25,364 nt of DNA. It comes from Folioceros fuciformis. Taxonomy: Eukaryota > Anthocerotophyta > Anthocerotopsida > Anthocerotales. The position numbers and the translations under genes are program-made. The DNA is taken from NCBI GenBank assembly GCA_049999805.1, contig JBNGIO010005955.1:1-25364 (forward strand). Reading direction: 5' to 3'. Of the stretch, positions 18,079 to 25,364 are shown in pieces. The notes under the pieces were generated by a model. It was not told the DNA's origin, did no database searches, and saw only the letters and a list, made by a program, of their open reading frames with translations. Positions within the stretch are counted from its first letter, which is position 1. Every line of letters begins with the position of its first letter.

Positions 18079-18480
18079 TTTGTGCTTTTCACCTCCTAAG
18101 ATCTATATGGTGCGTGAGTCCACGTCGACACATACCTTATTGGCCTTCATCCATTCTAAGCCCAAGATGATTTCATGATCATCCATGTTTACAACTGTGA
18201 AGCTTGCTTCTCCTGTACAATTGCCTATCTGCAAAGGGACTTTTTCCAGCTGTCCTAAGAACTACAGCTTTCCTTTTGCTTGTTTCATTGTACATGGCTC
18301 TGAAGTACTAGCCCATGTCAAACCAAGCTTACTTGCTCTGCCAGGAGAAATGAAATTATGTGTTGCTGCTAGATCAAGCAACATCTTCGCTTCTTCACGA
18401 TTCACACATCCTTCTATATACATGAGCTCTCCACCTGCCCTGTGAATAATGTTGTCCTCAGCATCTTGAAACTCACCACA
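18079..18480 (-). pseudogene. Gypsy G aspartic protease region
   Basis: Minus-strand reading gives MYIEGCVNREEAKMLLDLAA, THNFISPGRASKLGL, VPLQIGNCTGEASFTVVNMD and HEIILGMEW-like residues, the retropepsin domain that cuts the polyprotein. The active-site triplet, normally DSG or DTG followed by ATHNFIS, reads DLA, so the catalytic Asp remains but the next two residues are altered. TAG codons occur at 18262-18264 and 18103-18105. It lies in the same direction between the zinc knuckle and RT, as expected. Confidence 0.8.
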
Positions 18481-18510
18481 TGTAGCCTTTGCAACATGTG
18501 GCCAATCCCG

Positions 18511-18750
18511 TCACTTGGGATTTTCAGATCCGAATACTTCTGTAATCCTGAGTCTTTGGGGTTGTGGATTGTCTTCAACAACATTCAAAGTTTGTTGAGT
18601 ATTGGGGCATTCTTTCGCATAATGTCCCGGCTCTCCACAAGAAAAACAAACTTGTTTCCGAGAACCCATTGTCACTGTTCTCTGAGCTCCGCACCCCCTG
18701 CGCACTCCTCGATTTCTCCCATGGAAGTTCCCACTGGAGTTGCCTCTTGC
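18511..18750 (-). pseudogene. Gypsy G gag, nucleocapsid zinc knuckle
   Basis: One CCHC knuckle, CFSCGEPGHYAKEC, follows a Gly/Asn/Arg-rich stretch (GNSSGNFHGRNRGVRRG). The frame can be followed upstream to about 18750, where it meets P gag DNA and a TAA. No ATG start belongs to it; the capsid portion is missing. A TGA near 18509 separates it from the protease region. Confidence 0.82.
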
Positions 18751-19223
18751 AACGCATTAAGATGAAGGAAGGGGATAAAGTGGCAACTCATACCAGCAAG
18801 TTCCGGCACCTTCGGGCCCAGCTCATGGCCATGACTAGAGACAAGATGTCGGAGGTAGATGCTGTAGCATAGTTGCTCACTTCACTCCCTGCTTCCTATC
18901 AGACCTTTGTCACAAGCCAGAACGAACCACTTCGAGCTGCTGGAAGTGCAGTGACCGTCACCTTGGAAGAGGTGATTGGTGCACTATTCCAGGAAGAGCA
19001 GAGCCGTGCCTTTGCCTCTAGATCCTTTAAGGGCAAGGGGGAAAAGGTGTTAGCAGCTAATTTCCGCTCAGGCAAAGGCAAAGGGAAACTTAAAGGAGGC
19101 AATTCACCTGGACAGAAGGGGGAATCCTCAAGCTCTACGAAGCGACTAGGCAATTGCAATTGGTGTGGGACGCCTGGTCACTGGGCACGAGAGTGCCATA
19201 AAAAAAGGGCAAGTGAGCCCTAA
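18751..19223 (+). pseudogene. Copia P gag, C-terminal part with zinc knuckle
   Basis: The frame resumes after G with QRIKMKEGDKVATHTSKF and LRAQLMAMTRDKMSEVDAVA, a TAG at 18870-18872 where the family usually has Gln, then LLTSLPASYQTFVTSQ, VTLEEVIGALFQEEQ and a basic tail. The CCHC knuckle is CNWCGTPGHWAREC. A TAA at 19221-19223 breaks what should be a continuous gag-pol frame, since copia makes one polyprotein. Some residues between the two gag pieces are missing at the junction with G. Confidence 0.88.
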
Positions 19224-19985
19224 AAACAACCAAAGCCGGCTGCAAGTGTTGTAGTTAAGGAAAAATGAGGAGAATCAAAAGCACCAGTAAAGATTCTTAC
19301 TGTTTGCCTTTCGAGTCCTCTGAATGATGATGGGTGCTGGTACCTTGACTCTGGAGCAACCACCCATATTTGTAAGGACAGGAAGTTGTTTTCCTCTTTG
19401 CGCAAAGGCCTAGTTATTGACAAAGTTTTCCTGGGAGATGAGCAAAGCAAATCTAGTTTGCACATAGAGGGTAAAGGTACGTGCACTTTCAGATTAAGTG
19501 ATGGCATTGACCTAAGGCTCGAAGATGTCCTCTTCGTTCCTAGCATGGCTAAGAACCTCATGTCTATGAGTCAACTCATGCGTCTACGTACCTTCTACAT
19601 GAGAGCAGATCATGAACACTGCTGCTTTTACAGAAAGTCCTCTCCCGACACATGTGTGTTTAGGGGGATTCTCGAGCATGACCTGTACAGGTTAAACATA
19701 GTATGCACCCGGGCATCATCCACTTATCAGTATTTTGCCCGGTCCATTGGTGTTCCCACTATTAGTCCTCAGCAAGAGGCTATATTGTGGCACGCTAGGT
19801 TAGGGCACGTAAATAGAGCTAAGCTCATTAACATGTCTACAATAGAATGCCACAAAGAACCTCTTCCTAAATGTTTCAAGCTCTTGCCTGTTTGCGAGCC
19901 ATGCATACTGACGAAACAGAAGGAGTCTCCCTTCCCAAATCCACCTGCACATAGAGCTATAGGTACTTGGGTTAGTACATGCTGA
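19224..19985 (+). pseudogene. Copia P protease and GAG-pre-integrase domain
   Basis: The gag frame continues past a TGA at 19266-19268 into CWYLDSGATTHICKDRKLFS, whose DSGA (19347-19358) is an intact aspartic-protease active site. EDVLFVPSMAKNLMSMSQLM is the rest of the protease. ILWHARLGHVNRAKLINMS and CEPCILTKQKESPFPNPPA are the GAG-pre-integrase zinc-binding region (the H...H...C...C pattern is kept). The frame ends by a frameshift at about 19960-19975 just before the integrase core (HADISGKIHEP), which resumes in another frame. Confidence 0.88.
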
Positions 19986-21737
19986 TATTTCAGGAAAGAT
20001 CCATGAACCCTCCCTTGGGGGCTCTCGTTACTTTTTCACCCTCACTGATGATTATAGTTGTTACACATGGACCTTTCCCATGCACTCCAAAAGTGATACT
20101 TTCAACTATTTCAAGGCCTGGCTCACCACAGCTCAGAGGCAAACAGGCAGGTTACTGAAAATATTGAGGATAGACAACGGGACAGAGTTTGTTAACTTAT
20201 CTTTCGAAGACTTTCTTCAAGAGGCTGGGATCTTGAGGCAACTCACAGTTCCCTATACCCCACAGCAGAATGGCGTCTCAAAACGCAAAAACCAGACATT
20301 GCTTGGGATGACACGAAGCATGCTGCTTTGGGTAGGCTTACCTCAGGGTTATTGGGCGGAAGCAGTGGTGCCAGCCACATACATCCTCAATAGGGTCCTA
20401 ACTAGTTCAATCCCTCACCAGACCCCCCATGAGGTGTACTGGCAAAAGAAGCCTAGTCTGCTGCATCTCAAGGTTTTCGGTTCCAAAGCCTATGCTCACA
20501 TTCCATCTGAGAAAAGGAAGAAACTAGATCAGCGTGCACAGGGTTTCATTTTTGTGGGATATAGCGAGCAGGCTAAGGCCTACAAGCTTTTCAATCCAGT
20601 CATGGAGTCCATTGTGCTTGCAAGAAGTGTCACCTTTCTTGAACCACATGCTCCTTCACCGACTGTTGAGTCTGCTTCCATCAGTCCTGTAGAAAGTCTT
20701 CCTCCTCCTCTAGATTCAGTTGTGGACTACCCTCTAGATGATACTGATCCTGATGAGCTTGATTTTTTGGCTCCTTCCGTCCCTCCTGCTCCTCTTATCC
20801 CAAGAGCTACTAATCCTCTTCCAGTTCCCCCGGATTTTGAAGCAGAGGGGGAAGAAGGTCAACAGGAGCAACAACAGGAGGCTGATGAAACCGCTCAGCA
20901 TGAAGATGATTGTGATGCTGACTGTGCTGCTTCAGAACTTGAGGAAGACAATGCAGAGCCACCCCTTATTCTGCGCCGCTCCACACGCCTCAAGCCACCC
21001 CCTGAAGAGTGGAAAGAATCTCGATATCAGTCAATAGACTTCCGCACTCACCTTGTTGTTAATTCCTCCCTACCTGATGAGCCAATTACTTTGACTCAAG
21101 CCTTCACTGGTCCACAATTTGAAGAATGGAAGGTCGCCGTGGAGGACGAATATCAGTCATTGGTGAAAAATAAAACATGGCAGCTAGTGGATCTTCCACC
21201 AAGGCGTAAGGCCATAGCCTGCAAGTGGGTGTTCAAACTTAAGTTAAATGCTAAGGGAGAAGTAGCACGCTACAAAGCACGACTTGTTGCTCGTGGATTT
21301 ACCTAGGTTGAAGGAATCGATTACCAAGAGACTTTTTCACCTGTTGTGAGAACACAGTCCATTCGAATCCTTCTTGCCTATGCCACAGAGCACGACCTAG
21401 ACCTCCAGCAAATGGATGTTTGCACAGCTTTTTTGTATGGTGCCCTTGATGAGGAGCTGTACATGCTCCTGCCTGAAGCACATGAGGACCCTGTACACCC
21501 ACACAAAGTGTTAAAGCTTCTAAAATGCATCTATGGTTTAAAGCAAAGTGGGCACGTGTGGTATATTACTATGCACCTGTATTTGCTGAGCATAAAGTTT
21601 GTTCAAAGCAATGCCGACACAAACGTCTATAAGCTTACCCAAGGATCTTCTATAGTGCTGCTGGCCTTGTACGTAGATGATGTGATCTTCACCACGAATG
21701 ACCAACAGCTGCTGTCAGTTGTAGTTAGAGATGCATA
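19986..21737 (+). pseudogene. Copia P integrase and reverse transcriptase, 5' part
   Basis: Integrase core: FFTLTDDYSCYTWTFPMHSK, RIDNGTEFVNL and PYTPQQNGVSKRKNQTLLGM. The third DDE residue, normally Glu in GVxER, is Lys (codon 20281-20283). YWAEAVVPATYILNRV, LKVFGSKAYAHIPSEKR and a Glu/Gln-rich linker (about 20850-20960) follow. RT begins with WKVAVEDEYQSLVKNKTWQL and ARYKARLVARGFT, then a TAG at 21304-21306 in place of Gln. It continues VEGIDYQETFSPVV, QMDVCTAFLYGALDEELYM, CIYGLKQSGHVWY and the catalytic LYVDDVIFTTND (YVDD at 21670-21681). It is cut at 21737 by the LTR of element A, after which the frame encodes LTR sequence only. Confidence 0.92.
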
Positions 21738-22196
21738 TGCGGAAGCGTCTTGCATCAAGCAAATGATTTATTACCAATCAATATGCTTGGTTCATAGGTG
21801 GGCTTATAAAGGATGGTTACGAGGGGGTGTGTCCTTTCACTAGGCTGCTAGTTAACTAACTACCAACTAGCTGAGTCTAGTTTGACTAATCCACATTGGG
21901 TCTGGTCTAGTCGACCTTAACCAACGTAGTCTGCACTATTTGTAACTCTCCCTCTCAGACACGTTGAGTTATCTGAGATCTCCGTAAAACAAAAGGAGAC
22001 CACTTGTTGTCGAAGTCTTGCAATGTGCTACAGTCTTCCACTTGCCTGTCTCAACTCATGGTCATACTCTCTCGCGCTGAGGCTGGCTCTCCAGCGGCTC
22101 ACGGAGTAGTACACCAGTCGTGGCCAGGGCAGAAGCAAGCTGTCTGCAACAACTGTCAACTTCAAGTGATGGAACAAAAGATGATAAGCCTCACCA
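21738..22196 (-). repeat. 3' LTR of copia A
   Basis: This 459-bp LTR is homologous over its length to 10095-10557 (A'). On the plus strand it begins TGCGGAAGCGTC and ends CTCACCA. The A pol frame ends SLIW with its stop TGA just at the LTR start. The polypurine tract is not obvious here, so the inner boundary could be off by several bases. Confidence 0.8.
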
Positions 22197-23325
22197 TATG
22201 AGTGACTTGTCTAGCGTCATAAAGCTACTACAGTCTACTAATCCAAGCCCTTCTCTGTGGAAGCAGTGTTTAAACTTGGGCAAGGATTTGGTCAGCACAT
22301 CTGCTGTGTTGTTGTCTGTTGGTACATATTGTACCTTTACTATTCCCCTTTCTGCAGCATCACGAATATAGTGATGTTGAATCTTTATGTGTTTTGTGCG
22401 TGCATAGAACACGGGGTTAGCAACTAAAGCAATTGCTGACATATTATCACAGTTAAGTATTGTTGGCCCTTCCTACATCATACCCAGATCCTCACATAGC
22501 TTTCTTTCCCATTCAGCCTCTTTGGTGGCTTCAGTGAGAGCCTTGTACTTCGATTCTCTTGATGAAAGTGATATGGCTGCTTGTTTTCTACAAGACCAAT
22601 TAACAACAGTGGAGCTAGCAAGAAAGCAATATGCTGAGATACTTTTCCGAGTGTCAGCGTCCGAAGCCCAATCTGCATCCACATAACATGTAAGCAGGAG
22701 GCGCTTCTTTCTGCTAGGTTTGTAGCATAGGCCATAATTTTGAGTACCCTTGAGGTACCGCATGATGCGTTTGAGAGCAACCCAGTGATCCCTCCCTGGA
22801 TTCTCTGAGAACTGAGCAACAGCATTCACGGTGTTTGAGATGTGTTGTCTTGTCTGATTACTCAAGAACATGAGAGTGCCAACTTCCATGCGGTAGGGCA
22901 CAGTCTCCATCTCCTTCTTGTCCTCTTCTGCTTGAGGGCAGGAAGCAGATGAGAGCTTAACACCAACGGCACCTGGTGTGGCTACCGCTCGTGCGTTCTC
23001 CAAGTTGAAGCGTTTTAGCATGCCAGCTACATATCGTCCTTGATGAAGATAAATAGCTCCAGTGCTATCTCTATGTACATGCATTCCAAGAATATATTTA
23101 ACTTTGCCGAGATCCTTCATCTCGAATTCTTTGCTCAGATCAGCTTTTATCTTGTTGACCAATTCAACATTATTGCCTGGAATAACTAAGTCATCGACAT
23201 ATAGGGCAACAAGTACAAGTGAGCTATCCTGACGAAGTACATAAATGTTAGTATCTGCTTCACTTTGGACGAACCCCAACTTCTTGAGATAAGAATCCAT
23301 TCTCTCGTACCATAAGCGTGGCTTT
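22191..23325 (-). pseudogene. Copia A reverse transcriptase (second half) and RNase H
   Basis: The frame 23300-22473 holds MDSYLKKLGFVQSEADTNIY, VALYVDDLVIPGNN (YVDD at 23190-23201), FEMKDLGKVKYILGMHV, VALKRIMRYLKGTQNYGL, CYVDADWASDADTRKSISAY and AAISLSSRESKYKALTEA. A TAG at 22473-22475, where Gln is usual, separates it from ILNCDNMSAIALVANPVF, KHIKIQHHYIRD and NNTADVLTKSLPKFKHCF, which end the protein at 22191. The RNase H box EAEY reads ESKY. A frameshift near 23310-23325 joins it to the upstream RT half. Copia RT copies the element RNA into DNA and RNase H removes the template. Confidence 0.92.
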
Positions 23326-24500
23326 GCTTAAGTCCATATATTGAGCGGAGTAGTTTACACACCTTGTGAGGGAATTTCTTATCTTCATAATCCTTTGGTT
23401 GATCCATGTAGATCTCCTCTTTAAGGTGACCATATAGAAAGGCCGTACAGACGTCAAGCTGATAAATTTCCAAGTTAAGCTCAGCACATAAAGCTAGAAG
23501 CATTCTTACGGAAGCAGCTTTAATGACGGGTGAGTAAACTTTGTCGCCTTGGTAATCCACTCCCTCTTTCTGACTATACCCCTTAGCCACCAATCTTGCC
23601 TTGTGGCGGATACATGGCTCAACCTCCTGGAACTTAGTTTTGAGAACCCACTTGCATTTAACAGTTGTCCTGCCCTTGGGCAGATTGACCAGAGTCCATG
23701 TGTTGTTTTTAATAAGTGAATTATATTCATCATCAACGGCAAACTTCCACTTAGCTGCATCAGGTCGTGAATATGCCTCTTGCAAAGTGAGAGGATCTCC
23801 CTCTGAAAGAGCAACACTAAAAACATCAAAGTGGCCTTTAGAAGTGGTTGTATAGCCGGGTTGATTGAACTCCAAGTCAAAGGGTATTTCATTCCATAGG
23901 TGACGTGGTTGTCGCTGACGCAAGGGATACCTACGCTCAGGAACAGGGTCAGAGCTTGGTGGGGAATGTGGAGATACTGGTGTCTCTGATGCTTGATTCT
24001 CAAGAACACCAAAGGAGTCATCCTCATTTTCCAATGGTTCATCCATGGGCAACCCAATGGCTTGTTCATCTTCCCCCTCTTGAGCAAGAACTATGGGAAT
24101 AGGACCGGCTTGAGGTGAAGAAGCCAAAGGCGGAGTAGGAACGGAACCAAAAACAGGAACACCTGAGTCAGGAAAAGTGAAGGGTTGAATATGTAACTCA
24201 AAGTAAATGTCACCAGGCCAGCTAGGGCTACGAGAGCCGGAGGTAGAAGCACCATCGGGGGCAGGACCAAGAGCCAAAGAAGCAAGTCCAAGATGTGCTA
24301 GCCGTGACTCATCAAAGGTGATAGTGCATGCATATGTCGGAGTGTGGGTATTCAAGTCCACCAGCTTGTATGCCTTGTGATCCTTGCCAAAGCCCACAAA
24401 TACCAACTTACGAGCACAAGCAAAGAGCTTGTCTCGAAGCTGAGAAGGGATATGGGCATAGGCAGCGCATCCAAAGATACAAAGATGAGAGATAAGGGGG
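23326..24500 (-). pseudogene. Copia A integrase C-terminus, linker and reverse transcriptase start
   Basis: The real protein in this frame begins at about 24500 (LISHLCIFGCAAYAHIPSQL, KLVFVGFGKDHKAYKLVDLN). A long Ser/Pro/Gly-rich acidic linker follows (about 23950-24290), ending in the copia signature VPERRYPLRQRQPRHLW. RT starts with WKFAVDDEYNSLIKNNTWTL, KCKWVLKTKFQ, RHKARLVAKGYSQKEGVDYQ, QLDVCTAFLYGHLKEEIYMD and SIYGLKQS, then frameshifts near 23310-23325. This 850-bp run without a stop is the best-kept part of A. The first ~120 codons of the longer open frame (24859-24500) are out of frame and not real protein. Confidence 0.9.
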
Positions 24501-25000
24501 TTTACTCCCATGCCACCACTCATAAGGAGTCTGGCTGGTAACGGACTTGGAAAGCACCCTGTTTCTGATATAAGCAGCAGTGTTGACAGCTTCGGCCCAG
24601 AAGGACTTAGGCAATTGGGATTGAGCGAGCATAGCTCGCGCCATGACCAAAAGATCACCATTGGCTTTTTTCGCAACTCCAGTTTGCTGAGAGGTATAGG
24701 GAACTGTAAATTGACGAAGGATCCCCCTCTCTTGACAAAAGTCCTTGAACTGGTGATTGTTAAGTTCCCCAGCATTGTCAGATCTAATGCACCGCAGCTT
24801 GCAACCAGTTTGCAGCTCGGCCATAGTAACAAAGGGAGAAAATACACCGAAGGAGTCACTCTTCAAACGAAGCGGGTAAGCAAAAGTATAACGACTGAAG
24901 TCATCCACAACAGTCATAAAATGATTAGCCCCACCAAGTGAAGGAACAGGGAGTGGCCCACAAAGATCAATGTGGACAAGCTCCAAGGGCTGAGTAGCCC
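24500..25000 (-). pseudogene. Copia A integrase core
   Basis: Reading on the minus strand: ATQPLELVHIDLCGPLPVPS, HFMTVVDDFSRYTFAYPLRL, RCIRSDNAGELNNHQFKDFC, RQFTVPYTSQQTGVAKKANG and LPKSFWAEAVNTAAYIRNRV. The two catalytic Asp are present. The Glu expected in GVAER is Lys (GVAKK, codon at 24669-24671), and RKN is altered to KAN, so strand transfer would be lost. The frame shifts at about 24495-24505 (between SKPP and SHLCIF). Upstream, the GAG-pre-integrase domain is absent. Confidence 0.9.
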
Positions 25001-25039
25001 GACGTGCAAGACGATTTATACTCAGATGCAACCAAACAA

Positions 25040-25364
25040 ACAATTAAAGCAATGTCGGTCTGGGAATTATGCCTTGCTTTAGTAACAACCACTGTGTTAG
25101 CGGTTTTGGTGTCCCGCTTGGGCTCACCAGCCTTCTTCTTACGGCATTCCTGCTCCCAGTGTCCTTGGGCTTTGCACCAATTACATGTCCCCTTACGTCT
25201 AGGAGTTGAGGAAGAATTGGATGGAGAAGGCCTAGAGGAGGTGGTACCAGGAGTGGAGGGCCGGCGACTGGCATTTGGGTTCCTACACTTGTTGAATTGT
25301 TGTCTACCTTTGGTGACAAACATCACCCTATCACCACCATGTTTCGAGGTGCCAGCATTGAACC
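25040..25364 (-). pseudogene. Copia A gag, nucleocapsid end
   Basis: The frame reads from the window edge (FNAGTSKHGGDRVMFVTKG) through a Ser/Pro/Arg-rich stretch to the knuckle CNWCKAQGHWEQECRKKKAG, then KRDTKTANTVVVTKARHNSQ. About 135 bp later integrase sequence begins in another frame. In element P the same interval is about 800 bp and holds protease and GAG-pre-integrase, so these domains are deleted here. The gag N-terminus and 5' LTR lie outside the window. Confidence 0.88.

Larger units (their letters stand above)
14700..18750 (-). mobile_element. Ty3/gypsy element G, chromovirus-like, 5' truncated, inserted in P gag
   Basis: On the minus strand the order is gag zinc knuckle, protease, reverse transcriptase, RNase H, integrase, a C-terminal chromodomain-like tail, polypurine tract and 3' LTR (14700-15137). 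RT before integrase defines Ty3/gypsy. The 5' LTR, primer site and capsid part of gag are absent. The G reading runs straight into P gag sequence around 18740-18760. Because part of P gag is also missing, a deletion across the G 5' end and neighbouring P sequence is likelier than a truncated insertion. Confidence 0.88.
14259..21737 (+). mobile_element. Ty1/copia element P, plus strand, doubly interrupted
   Basis: Contents in order: primer site (14259), gag N-terminus (14302-14699), an inserted minus-strand gypsy element G (14700 to about 18750), gag C-terminus with zinc knuckle (to 19223), protease and GAG-pre-integrase domain (to 19985), integrase and reverse transcriptase (to 21737). The RT is then cut by copia A on the minus strand. 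The remaining RT, RNase H and 3' LTR should lie beyond A, outside the window. The order protease-integrase-RT defines Ty1/copia. Multiple stops, a frameshift and a lost integrase glutamate make it inactive. Confidence 0.9.
21738..25364 (-). mobile_element. Ty1/copia element A, minus strand, inserted in P RT; runs off the window
   Basis: On the minus strand, from the window edge leftwards: gag zinc knuckle, integrase, RT, RNase H and 3' LTR (21738-22196). It interrupts the RT of P shortly after the YVDD box. The 5' LTR and most of gag are beyond the right edge, so the duplication of the P target cannot be checked. It belongs to the same family as A' at 10095-11640. An internal deletion between gag and integrase, two frameshifts and a nonsense codon show that it is not autonomous. 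Confidence 0.9.

Noticed and set aside
20738-21037. 99-codon plus-strand ORF
   Set aside because: Shadow of the acidic linker between copia P integrase and reverse transcriptase.
24500-24859. N-terminal ~120 codons of the 557-codon open frame on the minus strand
   Set aside because: They are an out-of-frame shadow of the integrase core. Real integrase sequence in this interval is in a different frame and shifts near 24500.

Overview
This window is eukaryotic and almost certainly land-plant nuclear DNA. It is dominated by nested, decayed retrotransposons: at least four Ty1/copia copies, one Ty3/gypsy copy and a CACTA (tnp2-type) transposase relic. No intact host gene is visible. The copia RNase H and integrase signatures, the tRNA-iMet-type primer sites and the tnp2 transposase together point to a plant with a TE-rich genome. 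I cannot name the species. Two runs of N (418-517 and 12849-12858) show that it comes from a scaffolded assembly.

Layout. 1-5000: a 27-bp tandem array at the edge, an assembly gap bounded by identical 38-bp sequences, a short minisatellite, and scattered reverse-strand coding debris. The best of that debris is a broken FAD-dependent oxidoreductase (amine-oxidase superfamily) at about 2256-3029. 4949-5846: two direct copies of an LTR-end sequence around a very AT-rich stretch. 5741-9368: a minus-strand copia relic (here C3). It is split inside RNase H by a 2128-bp GC-rich insertion (6500-8627) that has TG...CA ends and an exact 5-bp target duplication, so it looks like a very unusual solo LTR. 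9369-10094: a tnp2 fragment fused directly to the C3 reverse transcriptase. 10095-about 11640: an internally deleted minus-strand copia (A') that keeps an LTR and a gag zinc knuckle. 11640-14258: poorly understood sequence with a broken ORF, a head-to-head pair of 143-bp LTR ends around the second gap, a clear primer-binding site and an unrecognised ORF.

14259-21737: a plus-strand copia (P) with gag, protease, integrase and RT in order, interrupted twice. A minus-strand chromovirus-like gypsy element (G, 14700-about 18750, 5' end missing) sits inside gag. A minus-strand copia (A, 21738 to the window end, same family as A') sits inside the RT domain. The order of events readable here is: P inserted, G and A inserted into P, then nonsense mutations, frameshifts and deletions accumulated in all of them. 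None can encode a working polyprotein.

The most interesting items are the precise GC-rich insertion at 6500-8627, the head-to-head LTR ends at the second gap with the unexplained ORF beside them, the loss of the same catalytic integrase glutamate in two separate copia copies, and the excess of amber (TAG) stops at likely glutamine positions.
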